A stretch of DNA of 64,000 nt, taken from the NCBI RefSeq assembly GCF_000378625.1, contig NZ_KB905160.1:287552-351551 (forward strand). Reading direction: 5' to 3'. The notes beneath the pieces are model-generated. The model had not been told where the DNA came from. It saw only the letters and a list, made by a program, of their open reading frames with translations, and ran no database searches. Positions 48,694 through 58,081 of the stretch are shown here, one piece after another (the first letter of the stretch is position 1; each line of letters opens with the position of its first letter). Origin of the DNA: Colwellia piezophila ATCC BAA-637. GTDB taxonomy: Bacteria; Pseudomonadota; Gammaproteobacteria; Enterobacterales; Alteromonadaceae. A program made the position numbers and the translations under genes.

Positions 48694-49293
48694 ATGACAT
48701 CTACAAATATAACTTTAGCGCGATCGCTTTTAAACTTTGGTAAAAACTACAGTCAACATTATCTCGAAATTGTTGGTCATTTACCGATAAGGGAGCATGA
48801 TGAACTTTGGCCGTCGCCTTGCGAATTGGGACCTCATGATGACAGTCACCATTATTGGCAAGCTGTTGCCGTGAATAATGATGATAACTCAGTTGAAAAT
48901 CCGATAGCGCTATCTTTTGCTAATGTTGAGTCGGCCTTAGAAATTGAATTACATCAGGATATTAAAACGTACTTTACCACCATGTTTAGTGGTGATATTG
49001 ACGCCCAGTGCAGTGAAGGGCAGTTATCGCTGTTGTTTGCTTGGAATACAGCAGACTTTGATCGATTACAAGAAAATATTATTGGTCACATCATGATGAA
49101 ACAGAGATTAAAGCAAGCCGAAACTGTTTTCTTTGCGGTTACCGATGAAGCAGACATGATCATCTCCATTGATAACGAAAATGGAGAAGTATGGGTTGAA
49201 CGTGTTGGTTGTAAGCCACATAAAAAGCTGAGCGACTCACTAGGTAGTTTTATCGGTCAACTAACGCCAAGCCCTTTAACTGCAGATAAATAA
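48694..49293 (+). CDS. syd: SecY-interacting protein Syd
   Basis: About 199 residues, matching Syd: LLNFGKNYSQHYLEI, an acidic ELWPSPCELG region, NIIGHIMMKQRLKQ, TVFFAVTDEADMIISIDNENGEVWVERVG, and the PHKKLSDSLGSFI end. Syd binds SecY at the cytoplasmic face and checks translocon integrity. ATG 48694 aligns with the family; the frame opens further upstream at 48625, within queF, without conserved residues. queF and syd are neighbours in other gammaproteobacteria too. Confidence 0.92.
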   Translation: MTSTNITLARSLLNFGKNYSQHYLEIVGHLPIREHDELWPSPCELGPHDDSHHYWQAVAVNNDDNSVENPIALSFANVESALEIELHQDIKTYFTTMFSGDIDAQCSEGQLSLLFAWNTADFDRLQENIIGHIMMKQRLKQAETVFFAVTDEADMIISIDNENGEVWVERVGCKPHKKLSDSLGSFIGQLTPSPLTADK

Positions 49294-49318
49294 CGGCAAG
49301 GCAAAAGTAAAGGCCAAG

Positions 49319-49690
49319 CTACTTGCGTTGATTAAGTTGGTCTGATAAATTCTTAATGAGTAACTTCATTTCTGACAATTCACTTTTCATTATCGTTAGC
49401 TCTTCTTTCAAGGACTGTTTAATTACCTTTTTTACCGCGCCACTTTCAAGTAAAGATTCTATCAGTTCAGCGGTATTGTTTTTTGGTAGCTCTTGGCTAA
49501 CTTGTTCGTCATTAGGGGGATTTATTGCCGTAATAAAATCAGGCTGGTGTTGCCAGTTTTTTAATGCCGAGATTAACTGGGGTAAAGGTACTCGTTGGCT
49601 AAGCTTCGCTTTTACTAGCGCTACAGTTGGCTTTTTCCCTGCATTGGCAAGTTGATTTGCACAGATTAAAATTTCATTGGTAAGGTTCAT
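49319..49690 (-). CDS. Small helical protein, possibly DNA-binding with coiled-coil tail
   Basis: 123 residues. The N-terminal 50 (ILICANQLANAGKKPTVALVKAKL, PLPQLISALKNWQHQ) has the shape of a winged-helix or KfrA-like DNA-binding segment. After a polar linker, residues 75-120 form a strongly charged helix likely to be a coiled coil (EELTIMKSELSEMKLLIKNL). I do not know the family. It is transcribed toward syd. Confidence 0.7.
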   Translation of the reverse strand: MNLTNEILICANQLANAGKKPTVALVKAKLSQRVPLPQLISALKNWQHQPDFITAINPPNDEQVSQELPKNNTAELIESLLESGAVKKVIKQSLKEELTIMKSELSEMKLLIKNLSDQLNQRK

Positions 49691-49878
49691 ATTATTTACT
49701 GATTAATAGCTAATTAATTTAACTATATTTTAGCCAATATAACTAATAATGTCTTCTATTTATTAACTTGTTTTTAAAAACAGTATGAATTTCAATTACT
49801 TAATTAGTTGGCTTGTTATTTGCTAATTGGAGAGGGAGAATAATTATAAATATTAAAATGCACATTAGGAATATCAAC

Positions 49879-50271
49879 ATGAAAAAATCATTAATCGCTT
49901 TACTTATCGCAGCCCCACTAGCTATGACAATATCTGGTTGTGTTATCAAAATAAATGACGATGGTATCGATCACGGCTTTATTAGTGATAGTGAAGATCG
50001 TACTTATAATAACCGTAAAAAAATTGCCAAAGTTCAGTTAGGGTCTTCTTTTATGGATATGCAGGAGAAGTTAGGGGTAGCTGATTTTTCTGAGACTTAT
50101 ACCGAAGGTGAGGACACCGTACGTGTTTTATATTATCGAACCCAGCGTAAACATAAAGACGGCTTAACAACGAAAGATGAATGTACTTTTTTACAGTTCA
50201 TTAATGGTCAATTAGTTCAGACCGGCAATGGTGGCGACTATTTAAAAAATGGCAAGGTAAAAGCCAACTAA
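49879..50271 (+). CDS. DUF3192 lipoprotein
   Basis: 130 residues with a lipoprotein signal (KKSLIALLIAAPLAMTISGC; lipobox ISGC) and a DUF3192 domain: NRKKIAKVQLGSSFMDMQEKLG, VLYYRTQRKHKDGLTTKDECTFLQFINGQL. I chose ATG 49879, with AGGA nine bases before it, rather than upstream ATG codons, because it begins the signal peptide. It is a paralogue of the anchored protein at 41203. Likely a periplasmic-facing lipoprotein of unknown role. Confidence 0.88.
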   Translation: MKKSLIALLIAAPLAMTISGCVIKINDDGIDHGFISDSEDRTYNNRKKIAKVQLGSSFMDMQEKLGVADFSETYTEGEDTVRVLYYRTQRKHKDGLTTKDECTFLQFINGQLVQTGNGGDYLKNGKVKAN

Positions 50272-50344
50272 ATCATTCATGGCTCTATATCCAAACTGCA
50301 TGAAGATACAGGTTTCAGCTTCAAGTAGCTTGGGTATATATTCT

Positions 50345-50374
50345 AAAATACCTCGCTTTGCGGGGTATTTTTTT
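50345..50374 (+). terminator. Terminator after the DUF3192 lipoprotein gene
   Basis: AATACCTCGC and GCGGGGTATT pair around TTT with one mismatch, followed by seven T. Confidence 0.85.
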
Positions 50375-50492
50375 GCCCGTTAGTTCAAAGGTAAAAGTCC
50401 TTGCGAGGTTAATTAAATTTGACCTATTTGAAAATATACTGTTATGGTGAGATGTTCTATTAAATAATCCACCGTCAGAGTAGGAGAATATA

Positions 50493-51164
50493 ATGAGTGA
50501 AACGGTTTCGGTAGAAAATAATATTGAAGGCAATCAAAGTCATGGTGTTGATATTCGCGCGAATTATTTAAGTGCCCATGAGCTAAAATTAGCCGCGTCA
50601 CTTTTATATCAAGCTTACCACGATGATCCTGTGTTTCTAGAGATATTTAATAGCGATAAAGAAGATTATGAACAACGACTGCGTGGCGCGATAAGGGAGG
50701 AACTCAATGCCTTCTGGCAAGCTAAGCAGCCTATGGTTGGTTTGTACTTAGGTGAGACCATGGTTGGTGTTGCGTGTATTAATAGCCCTGATGATACTTT
50801 AACAAGTGAGCGGTTTTGGCATTGGCGACTGAAGATGTTATTAAACGCGGGTTATTTTAGTACTAAGCAGATGATGCAAAAAGAACAAGATGTATTAGCT
50901 GCAGTACCCCTAAAAGTATTTCATTTCCTATCCTTTATAGCCGTGCACCCTTTACACCAACAGCATGGCTTTGGTCATTATTTAATGGCTGCGGTTAACA
51001 CTGTGCTAGATGAGCACCCCGATAGTGAAGGTGTAGCTGTTTATGCCACATCAGGAAAATTCAAAGAATTTTTTAAGCATGTTGATTATCATACAGTGAA
51101 AGAAGTTACTGTCGGCAATGTCTGTGGCGCTGTGATGGTTCATCATAGAGCAAAAGTAGAATAA
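50493..51164 (+). CDS. GNAT family N-acetyltransferase
   Basis: 223 residues. The GNAT fold is seen from about residue 25: LLYQAYHDDPVF, MVGLYLGETMVGVACI, then the acetyl-CoA loop in FLSFIAVHPLHQQHGFGHYLMAAV (Q-x-x-G-x-G/A form) and GVAVYATSGKFKEFFKHVDY. The substrate cannot be told. AGTAGGAG precedes the ATG. A single gene with its own terminator, just upstream of the regulatory RNA. Confidence 0.85.
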   Translation: MSETVSVENNIEGNQSHGVDIRANYLSAHELKLAASLLYQAYHDDPVFLEIFNSDKEDYEQRLRGAIREELNAFWQAKQPMVGLYLGETMVGVACINSPDDTLTSERFWHWRLKMLLNAGYFSTKQMMQKEQDVLAAVPLKVFHFLSFIAVHPLHQQHGFGHYLMAAVNTVLDEHPDSEGVAVYATSGKFKEFFKHVDYHTVKEVTVGNVCGAVMVHHRAKVE

Positions 51165-51225
51165 CCCTCAATACGGGGTCATTTTAACACCAGATTTCGA
51201 TTTATCCCCCTCATTACTTGAGCAC

Positions 51226-51260
51226 AAAAAAAATAGCACCGACAAAGTGCTATTTTTTTT
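51226..51260. terminator. Terminator after the acetyltransferase gene
   Basis: AAAAAAAATAGCAC and GTGCTATTTTTTTT pair around seven bases. Its last T is the first base of the GacA-type palindrome. Confidence 0.9.
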
Positions 51261-51277
51261 GTAAGACATGTCTTACA
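51260..51277 (+). promoter_or_regulatory. GacA/UvrY binding site (upstream activating sequence)
   Basis: TGTAAGACATGTCTTACA is a perfect 18-bp palindrome and an exact match to the GacA box TGTAAG-N6-CTTACA that activates rsm/csr small RNA genes. A further half site TGTAAG is at 51282-51287. The centre is about 180 bp before the proposed RNA start, similar to the distant UvrY site of E. coli csrB. Confidence 0.9.
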
Positions 51278-51412
51278 TCACTGTAAGATATATTGGCAAT
51301 GCTTGCTAAAATACAGAAGTGAAATCATCCAACCAACTGATTTATAACCACTTAGTTGCATCGCCTGTGTTTACAGTCTTTTTACATTTTAATATGGCTT
51401 CCTTAATCAGCC

Positions 51413-51442
51413 TTGTTACGGCAGTTTTAGGTGTACTATTAA
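51413..51442 (+). promoter_or_regulatory. Proposed csrB promoter
   Basis: TTGTTA (51413-51418) and TATTAA (51437-51442), 18 bases apart, would start RNA near 51448, right before the first GGA motif. An alternative TAAAAT at 51307 would give an RNA of about 785 nt. Confidence 0.5.
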
Positions 51443-51447
51443 TCAGG

Positions 51448-52103
51448 TCAGGAAGACAAGGAGCAGGGGGCTTCAGCATTACTTGTAATGCAATTACGGA
51501 AGATGAATGTTGCTAAGATGGAATCAAGGCAACTTAAGGAATTACTAAGGACAGTAATATAACTTATGGATGAGTAAATGGATGCAACGGATGCAGTTCA
51601 TGGAAGATGTTTGTAAGGATGCTCGCAAGCAGTAAAAGAAAACCTAAAGCAGGATGCTTCAATTCTAAATTATACATTGTGTGATTTGGGATAGGGTTTA
51701 CAAGGAGGCTTTAAGGATGAAGCCTAGTGGAAGGATGCCACTATGATGGATATTAACTAAGGATAGTTTATCGATAAATTGGAGCCAGGGAGGCGCTGAT
51801 TAATGATAAAGAGATCAAGGATGTGGCTATTGGAATGGATAACCAAGGCCAAGAAGACAGTAATTATGGACGATTACTAAAAAGGTGTGGCAAAGGAGTG
51901 TTGCATAGGGACTAGGTTGTCAGGAAGACACTAATTAAGGATGATTAATGGGAAGGTATTAACTTCCTATCATGGATATGAGTGGACTCATAAAGGATAT
52001 ACTAAGGAAGGTTTTTCAAGGAAGAGGTGAGATCATTAAATATGTGTGCAGGATGCACCATATAAGCTAGTATAGAAATGCGACTTAATGAGTCGCATTT
52101 TTT
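51448..52103 (+). ncRNA. csrB: CsrB-family CsrA-sequestering RNA
   Basis: No protein gene fits here. By hand count the segment holds about 36 GGA trinucleotides, many as AAGGATG or CAGGATG. Many sit in loops of small hairpins: GTC-AGGAA-GAC, TGCA-ACGGA-TGCA, AAGC-AGGAT-GCTT, AGGCTT-TAAGGATG-AAGCCT, AGTGG-AAGGATG-CCACT, AGTAAT-TATGGACG-ATTACT, TATGAG-TGGA-CTCATA, GTGC-AGGAT-GCAC. It ends in a strong terminator and has a GacA box upstream. CsrB RNAs bind many CsrA dimers through such loops and so relieve CsrA control of translation. At roughly 650 nt it exceeds E. coli CsrB (369 nt); the 5' end is uncertain. Confidence 0.92.
52076..52103 (+). terminator. Terminator of csrB
   Basis: AAATGCGACT and AGTCGCATTT form a ten-base stem with a five-base loop, continued by T to give TTTTTT. 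Confidence 0.92.
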
Positions 52104-52880
52104 ATGCGCGTTTAGAAATATTTTTTAGTTGAAGTGTTTAGCTAAATTATCTAACTGAAATTTTTTAGGTATTGGTTCGCTGTATTGCTTTGATTAACCA
52201 CTTGCTGTTAAGTGCTTTATTTTCATTACTCACTATAAGCAGCTCATTGTTAAATACTCCCAACCGGGTATCGCAGGTTGAGATAATAGCTTATCCTTGG
52301 ATGTTGGTATTAGTTAACCTCCACTCTGGATAAGCAAAGTTACTCAAAAAGCTATTTCATACCAATTCCAATAAGTTTCTTCGCACTCAGCGAGAGTTAA
52401 AAGGTTTAGAGGCAAGGCATTGATTGTAGATAATGGTTATTCAGGAGAATAAGCTCCTGCATTCTCTAATAAGCTGCATCCATGCAGCGTCCTTATCAAA
52501 ATCAATAACGCAGCATATAAGTCTTTTAAACTCGCCCTTTGGGAGCTCACCAGCAATTCGATAACCACACAGAATTTCTTTCATATAGAGTGACTATATG
52601 CAAAAAAATTCTATTTGTTCTCAAACCGCTGGCAAGCTCTGAGTTGGAACTAACTTAATGGATTTGGTATTGGGCGATATCAGCGTTGGTATTCCTACCA
52701 ATAACCAGTTATTGGGTACGTAATACCGCCTTGTTTTCACCAAAACTATCAATGTTGAGACGAATAAATAAAATTATAGCATAGGTGTTTATGCTATGTT
52801 ATTGATAATAAATAAGTACTTACAAAAATTAACATTCATTATCCAGAGTTGAGGTTAGTTAACTGAATAGGGGGCAATTA
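52104..52880. other. Long non-coding stretch after csrB
   Basis: About 780 bp without a convincing gene. It contains the inverted-repeat element at 52359-52670 and a hairpin TAGCATA/TATGCTA at about 52779-52798. The rest shows nothing I can name. Confidence 0.6.
52359..52670. repeat. MITE-like inverted-repeat element, copy 3 (312 bp)
   Basis: The ends ATACCAATTCCAATAAGTT and AACTTAATGGATTTGGTAT are inverted repeats with three mismatches. Internal complementary stretches (CATTGATT with AATCAATA; GCTGCATCCATGCAGC) suggest a long folded structure. No transposase frame is present. Confidence 0.65.
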
Positions 52881-53237
52881 ATGTTAGAATTTTTAGAACA
52901 CATTGCTACAAAACTACAGCCGTTTCGTAAATTGAGTTATCTAGTGGCAGTATTTCTTGGTGGTGTAATCGCCAATCAACTATTGCAAACATCCTCACCA
53001 ACCCAGGCGAGTAACACCCTCGCTATATTAAGTTTTGTTGGTTGTCTTTGGTTGCTGCTCTTTAATGTCTTACTATCAACTTTTCATAATATCCCGAGTA
53101 AAAGCAATAGCAGCCACAATCTGTTTGTCCGCCTTAAAGCTAAATTACAGCGAGCCCCATATTATGTGTTAGCACTGCTGTTCATTGCTTTAACACTGGT
53201 TATTGCATTTTTGTCCATTCGAATGCTCAGGGTTTAG
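52881..53237 (+). CDS. Small membrane protein of unknown function
   Basis: 118 residues with three hydrophobic helices (about 18-32, 47-68 and 92-114) and a basic loop (LFVRLKAKLQRAP). AGGGGG lies just before the ATG, a strong ribosome site. No family recognised. It is transcribed toward trpA, and a shared terminator lies between them. Confidence 0.7.
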   Translation: MLEFLEHIATKLQPFRKLSYLVAVFLGGVIANQLLQTSSPTQASNTLAILSFVGCLWLLLFNVLLSTFHNIPSKSNSSHNLFVRLKAKLQRAPYYVLALLFIALTLVIAFLSIRMLRV

Positions 53238-53260
53238 CCTGACAAATAAATTTATCTAAT

Positions 53261-53292
53261 AAAAAAGGAGCTATATCATTGCTCCTTTTTTA
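53261..53292. terminator. Bidirectional terminator, end of the trp operon
   Basis: AAAAAAGGAGC and GCTCCTTTTTT pair around ten bases. It can end both the small membrane gene and, from the other side, trpA. Confidence 0.88.
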
Positions 53293-53333
53293 TTATCATT
53301 TTACCTCTAAAAAGTTATTTATTAACATAAAAC

Positions 53334-54197
53334 TTAATTAGCTGTCCACTCTCTAGTAGCCGCTTTCATATCACTAACAAAGTTACTTAGCTCAGCGATC
53401 ATTTTACTATTATCAGTTAAATTATCTTCAATGATCTTGACCACAGCAGAGCCACTAATTGCACCAAGGGCACCTGCTTGAAGCGCTGCTTTAACTTGTT
53501 GAGGTGTTGATATTCCAAAACCTAAAACCGGTGGTGCAGCATGATACTTAACTAAACTTTCGATTAATTTATGGGCCGTGCTAGTGACAGAGTTTTTGGG
53601 ACTTTCAGCATTATCTACGCCAGTGACACCGGCGCGACTTAATACATAAGTGTAACCTCTAGAGTATGATGATACTGCACGTAAAGTATCATCGCTGGCG
53701 TTAGGCGGCGCGATAAAAATAGGGGCAACACCATGTTTTAATGCCGCTTCTCTAAACGGTTCACTCTCACGAATAGGTACATCGGCTATGAGGACTGAAT
53801 CTACTCCAGCATCGCTCATATCACGATAAAAGCTATCAATACCACGGGCAAAAACTAAATTACCGTACAGTAACAAGCCAATAGGTATTTGCGGGGCATA
53901 TGCTCGAACTTGTTTTAATAGTTCAATGCAGATGTCGGTGTTAATGCCAGCACCTAGAGCGCGAAGGGCCGCTCTTTGAATTGTTATACCATCGGCACTT
54001 GGATCAGAGAAAGGAATACCTAACTCTAATGCATCGGCTCCGGCATCGATTAAACTTTTAATAACCGCAAAAGATTGCTCAGCATTCGGATCGCCAATCA
54101 TAACAAAAGGGATAAAAGCTCGTTCATTTTTTTCTTTTAAGTTAGCGAACGCTGTTTGGTAACGAGCACCGGCTTGCTGAATATTTGACTGTGACAT
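53334..54197 (-). CDS. trpA: Tryptophan synthase alpha chain
   Basis: 287 residues, TIM barrel. Releases indole from indoleglycerol phosphate. Motifs: [36 protein letters not shown] (with catalytic Glu and Asp), [10 protein letters not shown] and the phosphate site [24 protein letters not shown]. Its start overlaps the trpB stop by one base, ensuring coupled synthesis of the alpha2beta2 complex. Confidence 0.97.
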   Translation of the reverse strand: MSQSNIQQAGARYQTAFANLKEKNERAFIPFVMIGDPNAEQSFAVIKSLIDAGADALELGIPFSDPSADGITIQRAALRALGAGINTDICIELLKQVRAYAPQIPIGLLLYGNLVFARGIDSFYRDMSDAGVDSVLIADVPIRESEPFREAALKHGVAPIFIAPPNASDDTLRAVSSYSRGYTYVLSRAGVTGVDNAESPKNSVTSTAHKLIESLVKYHAAPPVLGFGISTPQQVKAALQAGALGAISGSAVVKIIEDNLTDNSKMIAELSNFVSDMKAATREWTAN

Positions 54198-55456
54198 TAT
54201 GCCTCTCCTCTATGCTTCACTTTTGTTACTGATGCAGCTTTGTCAGGTGAAATAATAGCCTGTACATGAGCCAAATCCTTATCACCACGACCTGATAGAT
54301 TAACGAGATAAATAGTTTCTGTCGTGGCTGCTTCTGCCATTTTTAAAGCTTGCGCAAGGGCATGAGCTGATTCAAGTGCAGGTATAATGCCCTCTTTTTT
54401 GGCTAATTCTTGAAATGCAGCTAACGCTTCATCATCATTAATGGCGACATATTGTGCTCGACCGGTATCTTTCAAGAAGGCATGTTGTGGGCCTACCGCA
54501 GGGTAGTCAAGACCAGCAGATACAGAGTAAGACTCTTGAATTTGGCCATGCTTATCTTGCATTATATAGGTGTAGTTTCCATGCAACATCCCCTTCGTAC
54601 CGGCTACAAGCGTTGCACCATGCTGATCGGTTTCAATACCCTTACCACCGGCTTCAACGCCGATAAGTTTGACACCTTCTTCATGAATAAAGTCGTGGAA
54701 CATACCAATGGCATTGGAGCCACCACCGACCGCGGCAATAACATAATCAGGTAAACGACCTTCTTCCTCATAAAATTGTGCTTTTGCCTCTTCACCAATC
54801 ATTTTTTGAAATTCCCTAACTATGGTCGGGAATGGATGTGGGCCAGCGGCAGTGCCTAATAAGTAGTGAGCGTTTTCATAATTTGCCGACCAATCTCTAA
54901 GTGCTTCATTTACCGCATCTTTTAACGTGCCTGAGCCAGCCGTTACCGGAATAACTTCTGCGCCCATTAATTCCATACGAAAAACATTGGGTTGTTGTCG
55001 CGCACAATCCACTGCGCCCATATACACTCTACATTTTAAGCCAAGCAATGAACAAGCAATTGCGGTGGCAACACCGTGTTGCCCCGCGCCTGTTTCAGCA
55101 ATTATTTCAGTTTTACCCATGCGTTTAGCTAACAGGGCCTGACCTAACACTTGGTTGGTTTTATGGGCGCCGCCGTGTAATAGATCCTCACGTTTTAAAT
55201 AAATTTTAGCGAGTGGATTTTTTACAATATTTCGACAACAAGTTAATGGTGTAGGTCGCCCGGCATATTTGGTTAATAAATTATTGAACTCAGTTAAAAA
55301 GGCTTCATCGGTTTGCGACTCAATAAAAGCTTGCTCTAACTGCTCTAATGCGGGGACTAATAATTCACCGACATACATGCCACCAAATTGACCAAAATAG
55401 GCGGGTAAGGTTTCTTTTTTTGATGATTTCTCACCAGTTTTAATATTATTTAGCAT
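54197..55456 (-). CDS. trpB: Tryptophan synthase beta chain
   Basis: 419 residues, PLP enzyme joining indole and serine. Motifs: [14 protein letters not shown], the PLP lysine in [34 protein letters not shown], the phosphate loop [14 protein letters not shown] [12 protein letters not shown], and NLSGRGDKD at the end. The N-terminus is a little longer than E. coli (397). Starts one base after trpCF stops. Confidence 0.97.
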   Translation of the reverse strand: MLNNIKTGEKSSKKETLPAYFGQFGGMYVGELLVPALEQLEQAFIESQTDEAFLTEFNNLLTKYAGRPTPLTCCRNIVKNPLAKIYLKREDLLHGGAHKTNQVLGQALLAKRMGKTEIIAETGAGQHGVATAIACSLLGLKCRVYMGAVDCARQQPNVFRMELMGAEVIPVTAGSGTLKDAVNEALRDWSANYENAHYLLGTAAGPHPFPTIVREFQKMIGEEAKAQFYEEEGRLPDYVIAAVGGGSNAIGMFHDFIHEEGVKLIGVEAGGKGIETDQHGATLVAGTKGMLHGNYTYIMQDKHGQIQESYSVSAGLDYPAVGPQHAFLKDTGRAQYVAINDDEALAAFQELAKKEGIIPALESAHALAQALKMAEAATTETIYLVNLSGRGDKDLAHVQAIISPDKAASVTKVKHRGEA

Positions 55457-55457
55457 C

Positions 55458-56900
55458 TTAATAATTCCTAATTTGCGAAAATACTTGGCTAAGTTTTTCG
55501 CTTGATTTGATACCAGGGCTATCTTCTACACCTGAATTTAGGTCTAGGCCGAATAAATCTACCTGGGTTAATTGCTCAAGGGCTTGACTAATATTGTCAT
55601 TATTAAGCCCTCCCGCTAAAAAGCTATTTGATAAGTTTTGTTCACTTAAGGCTAATACTTGCCAATCGAATGACTCACCACTACCAGGACTTTGGCCATC
55701 AAGTATGTGATGACTCACACTCTCATTAAGCAGAGGTACGCTTTGTGCTACTGGAGTTGCCTGCCATACTTGACAAAAACTACAACCACTTTGTGCAAGC
55801 TCAGTAATTAAAGCTGCGATATAATGATTATCTTCACTACCATGCAGTTGCACGGCACTTAACTGTAATGTTTTCACTAAGTCGATAATTTCAGTACGTT
55901 CTTCATTGACGAAAACGCCGACATATTCTAATTTTGGCGCTGCTTGAATAATACTTTGAGCTTGTGCTTTAGTCACATAACGAGGTGACTTCTCTGCAAA
56001 GATGAGGCCGCCAAATCGTGCTCCAGCATCAGCAGCTGCGCTCGCGTACTTAGCGTCAGTTAAGCCACAAACTTTATTGTTACCGTAAATGAGCTTTCGA
56101 CAGGCTAAGTCAATATCTTGATAAGCATTGTTTTTAGGATCCATCAGAGAACTACCCACTAAAAAACCGTCAACAGCAGGCGCTAATTCTCTTACTTGCG
56201 CATTATTGTAGATACCGGACTCAGAAATGATAATTCTATCGTCTGGCAAGGTTGGGGCAAAATCAAAGGTACGCGCTATATCGGTACTTAAATCCCGTAA
56301 ATCTCGATTATTGATGCCGATCATTCTGGCATTAAGTTTTATCGCTCTATCGCGTTCATCTTCGGTCGAAATTTCCGTTAGCACCGCTAAGTTATATCGC
56401 TCTGCAACTTTTGATAACTCAAGGTATTCTTCATCGGACAAGACACTGAGCATTAATAATATAGCGTCTGCGCCGTAATATCTTGCCAAGTACACTTGAT
56501 AACTATCGATGAAAAAGTCTTTGTTAAGTACTGGGCACTTTACCGATTGAGTCACTGTTTTTAGGTAGTCAAAAGTACCTTGAAAGTACTTTTCATCGGT
56601 TAACACCGAGATAGCAGCAGCGTATTTATCATAAACTTGGCAAATGGCCTTTACATCAAAGTCTTGGCGAATAAGTCCTTTTGAAGGTGAGGCTTTCTTA
56701 CATTCCAGAATAAAACCTGCGTAGGGTTTCTCTGCTGTTCTGGTTAATGCGGCGTACATATCTTTAGTCGTCGGCACTAATTCATCAATGAAAGTGGCTA
56801 AAGGTTTACTCAATTTCAATGCTGCGATTTCAATGCGCTTATTATCGACTATTTGCTCGAGAATGTTTTTTTCTGCTGAGGCATTATTACTGGTATTCAT
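55458..56900 (-). CDS. trpCF: Fused indole-3-glycerol-phosphate synthase / phosphoribosylanthranilate isomerase
   Basis: 480 residues. The first half (about 10-260) is IGP synthase: [36 protein letters not shown]. The second half (about 262-480) is PRA isomerase: [27 protein letters not shown] and [26 protein letters not shown]. The fusion is the usual enterobacterial form. ATG 56900 follows the trpD stop by one base. A longer open frame to 57008 only reads the trpD repeat tail out of frame and is not conserved. Confidence 0.96.
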   Translation of the reverse strand: MNTSNNASAEKNILEQIVDNKRIEIAALKLSKPLATFIDELVPTTKDMYAALTRTAEKPYAGFILECKKASPSKGLIRQDFDVKAICQVYDKYAAAISVLTDEKYFQGTFDYLKTVTQSVKCPVLNKDFFIDSYQVYLARYYGADAILLMLSVLSDEEYLELSKVAERYNLAVLTEISTEDERDRAIKLNARMIGINNRDLRDLSTDIARTFDFAPTLPDDRIIISESGIYNNAQVRELAPAVDGFLVGSSLMDPKNNAYQDIDLACRKLIYGNNKVCGLTDAKYASAAADAGARFGGLIFAEKSPRYVTKAQAQSIIQAAPKLEYVGVFVNEERTEIIDLVKTLQLSAVQLHGSEDNHYIAALITELAQSGCSFCQVWQATPVAQSVPLLNESVSHHILDGQSPGSGESFDWQVLALSEQNLSNSFLAGGLNNDNISQALEQLTQVDLFGLDLNSGVEDSPGIKSSEKLSQVFSQIRNY

Positions 56901-56901
56901 G

Positions 56902-58080
56902 TTATTTTTCAGCCTTTTTTGCACTAGAATTTGAGGAGGAATCTTGATTAATTTCTTGATTCGGCGCTTGATTCGGCTCTTGATTCGGCTCTTTATTAGA
57001 TAAGTCAACTAAGGCTGTCAAGGTAACTAAGCCTTTACCTGAGGCAAGTACTTCACTGGCAAGTTGCGCAGCTTGCTTGAGAGAGTCAGCTTTGTTATGT
57101 AAATACAATAACGCTGCACAGTTTATGATTACCGCGGCATTGTGGGCATCCTGTCCTTGACCCGATAAAATAGCTTTAATGATATCGGCATTTTCTTGTG
57201 GAGTACCACCTTCAATCTCTGCAAGGGCGTAATTATTTAAACCAAAGTCTTGTGGCGTAAAAGTACGTTCAATCAATTCACCCTGGTTAATTTCAATAAC
57301 CTGAGTATCGCCATGCAAAGCAATTTCATCTAGTCCACTACCATGTACAACAAAAGCACGTTGCACACCGGTAAGTTGTAGCGCTTGTGCCATGGGCATT
57401 AATAACTCGGGGGTATAAACGCCAAGTAACATAATGTTTGGATGAGCGGGATTGACTAGCGGTCCTAAGATATTAAATATAGTGCGAATACCCATAGCTT
57501 TTCTCACGGGACCTGCATGCTTGAAACCAGAGTGATAGGCAGGTGCGTACAAAAAACATAGGTTCGTTTGCGCTAAACAATGAGCAGCTGTTGCCGGTGA
57601 CATGGATAAATTAACACCAAAGGCTTCCAGTAAATCAGCAGAGCCAGACATACTAGAGACACTTCGATTACCATGTTTTGCCATCTTTAAGCCACATGCT
57701 GCGGCTAGAATTGCTGCCGTGGTAGAAATATTAATAGTATTAGCACCATCGCCGCCAGTGCCAACACAATCAGCAACAATCTCGTCATTAGTGCGCGCAG
57801 GAAATGTGGTCGCAGCAGAGCGTATAGCAATGGCTGCACCTGCTATTTCTTGCGGTGTTTCACCTTTTATCTTCAGTGCAGTTAAGACACTTGCCATTAA
57901 TGCTGGCGTTATATTACCTTGTAGAACTTGCTGAAAAAAATCATGACTTTGCGCTTGGCTTAAATCACGGTTATCAACTAAGGTAGGTAATATTATTTTG
58001 ATATCTGATAATCCGCTATTTTTGCAACTAGTCTCTTTGGAGCCAGTACTTGTTGAATATATATTTTGTGAACCATTCAT
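56902..58080 (-). CDS. trpD: Anthranilate phosphoribosyltransferase
   Basis: 392 residues. Motifs: VGTGGDGANTINIST (PRPP/Mg site), KHGNRSVSSMSGSADLLEAFG, and GPVRKAMGIRTIFNILGPLVNP. It makes phosphoribosylanthranilate. Two additions to the usual 335-345 residues: about 25 residues at the N-terminus and a C-terminal tail of about 30 with the tetrapeptide-like repeat EPNQEPNQAPNQEINQ, encoded by a 12-bp tandem repeat at about 56950-56995. Confidence 0.96.
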   Translation of the reverse strand: MNGSQNIYSTSTGSKETSCKNSGLSDIKIILPTLVDNRDLSQAQSHDFFQQVLQGNITPALMASVLTALKIKGETPQEIAGAAIAIRSAATTFPARTNDEIVADCVGTGGDGANTINISTTAAILAAACGLKMAKHGNRSVSSMSGSADLLEAFGVNLSMSPATAAHCLAQTNLCFLYAPAYHSGFKHAGPVRKAMGIRTIFNILGPLVNPAHPNIMLLGVYTPELLMPMAQALQLTGVQRAFVVHGSGLDEIALHGDTQVIEINQGELIERTFTPQDFGLNNYALAEIEGGTPQENADIIKAILSGQGQDAHNAAVIINCAALLYLHNKADSLKQAAQLASEVLASGKGLVTLTALVDLSNKEPNQEPNQAPNQEINQDSSSNSSAKKAEK

Positions 58081-58081
58081 C

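Noticed and set aside
51319-51516. A 65-codon open frame starting at GTG before the GGA-rich region
   Set aside because: It overlaps the proposed csrB promoter and the first GGA motifs, has no good ribosome site, and ends in low-complexity sequence. It is more likely non-coding.
56901-57008. Longer trpCF start with a Lys/Arg/Ile-rich N-terminus
   Set aside because: This part reads the trpD tail repeats in another frame, while the conserved IGP synthase start is at ATG 56900.
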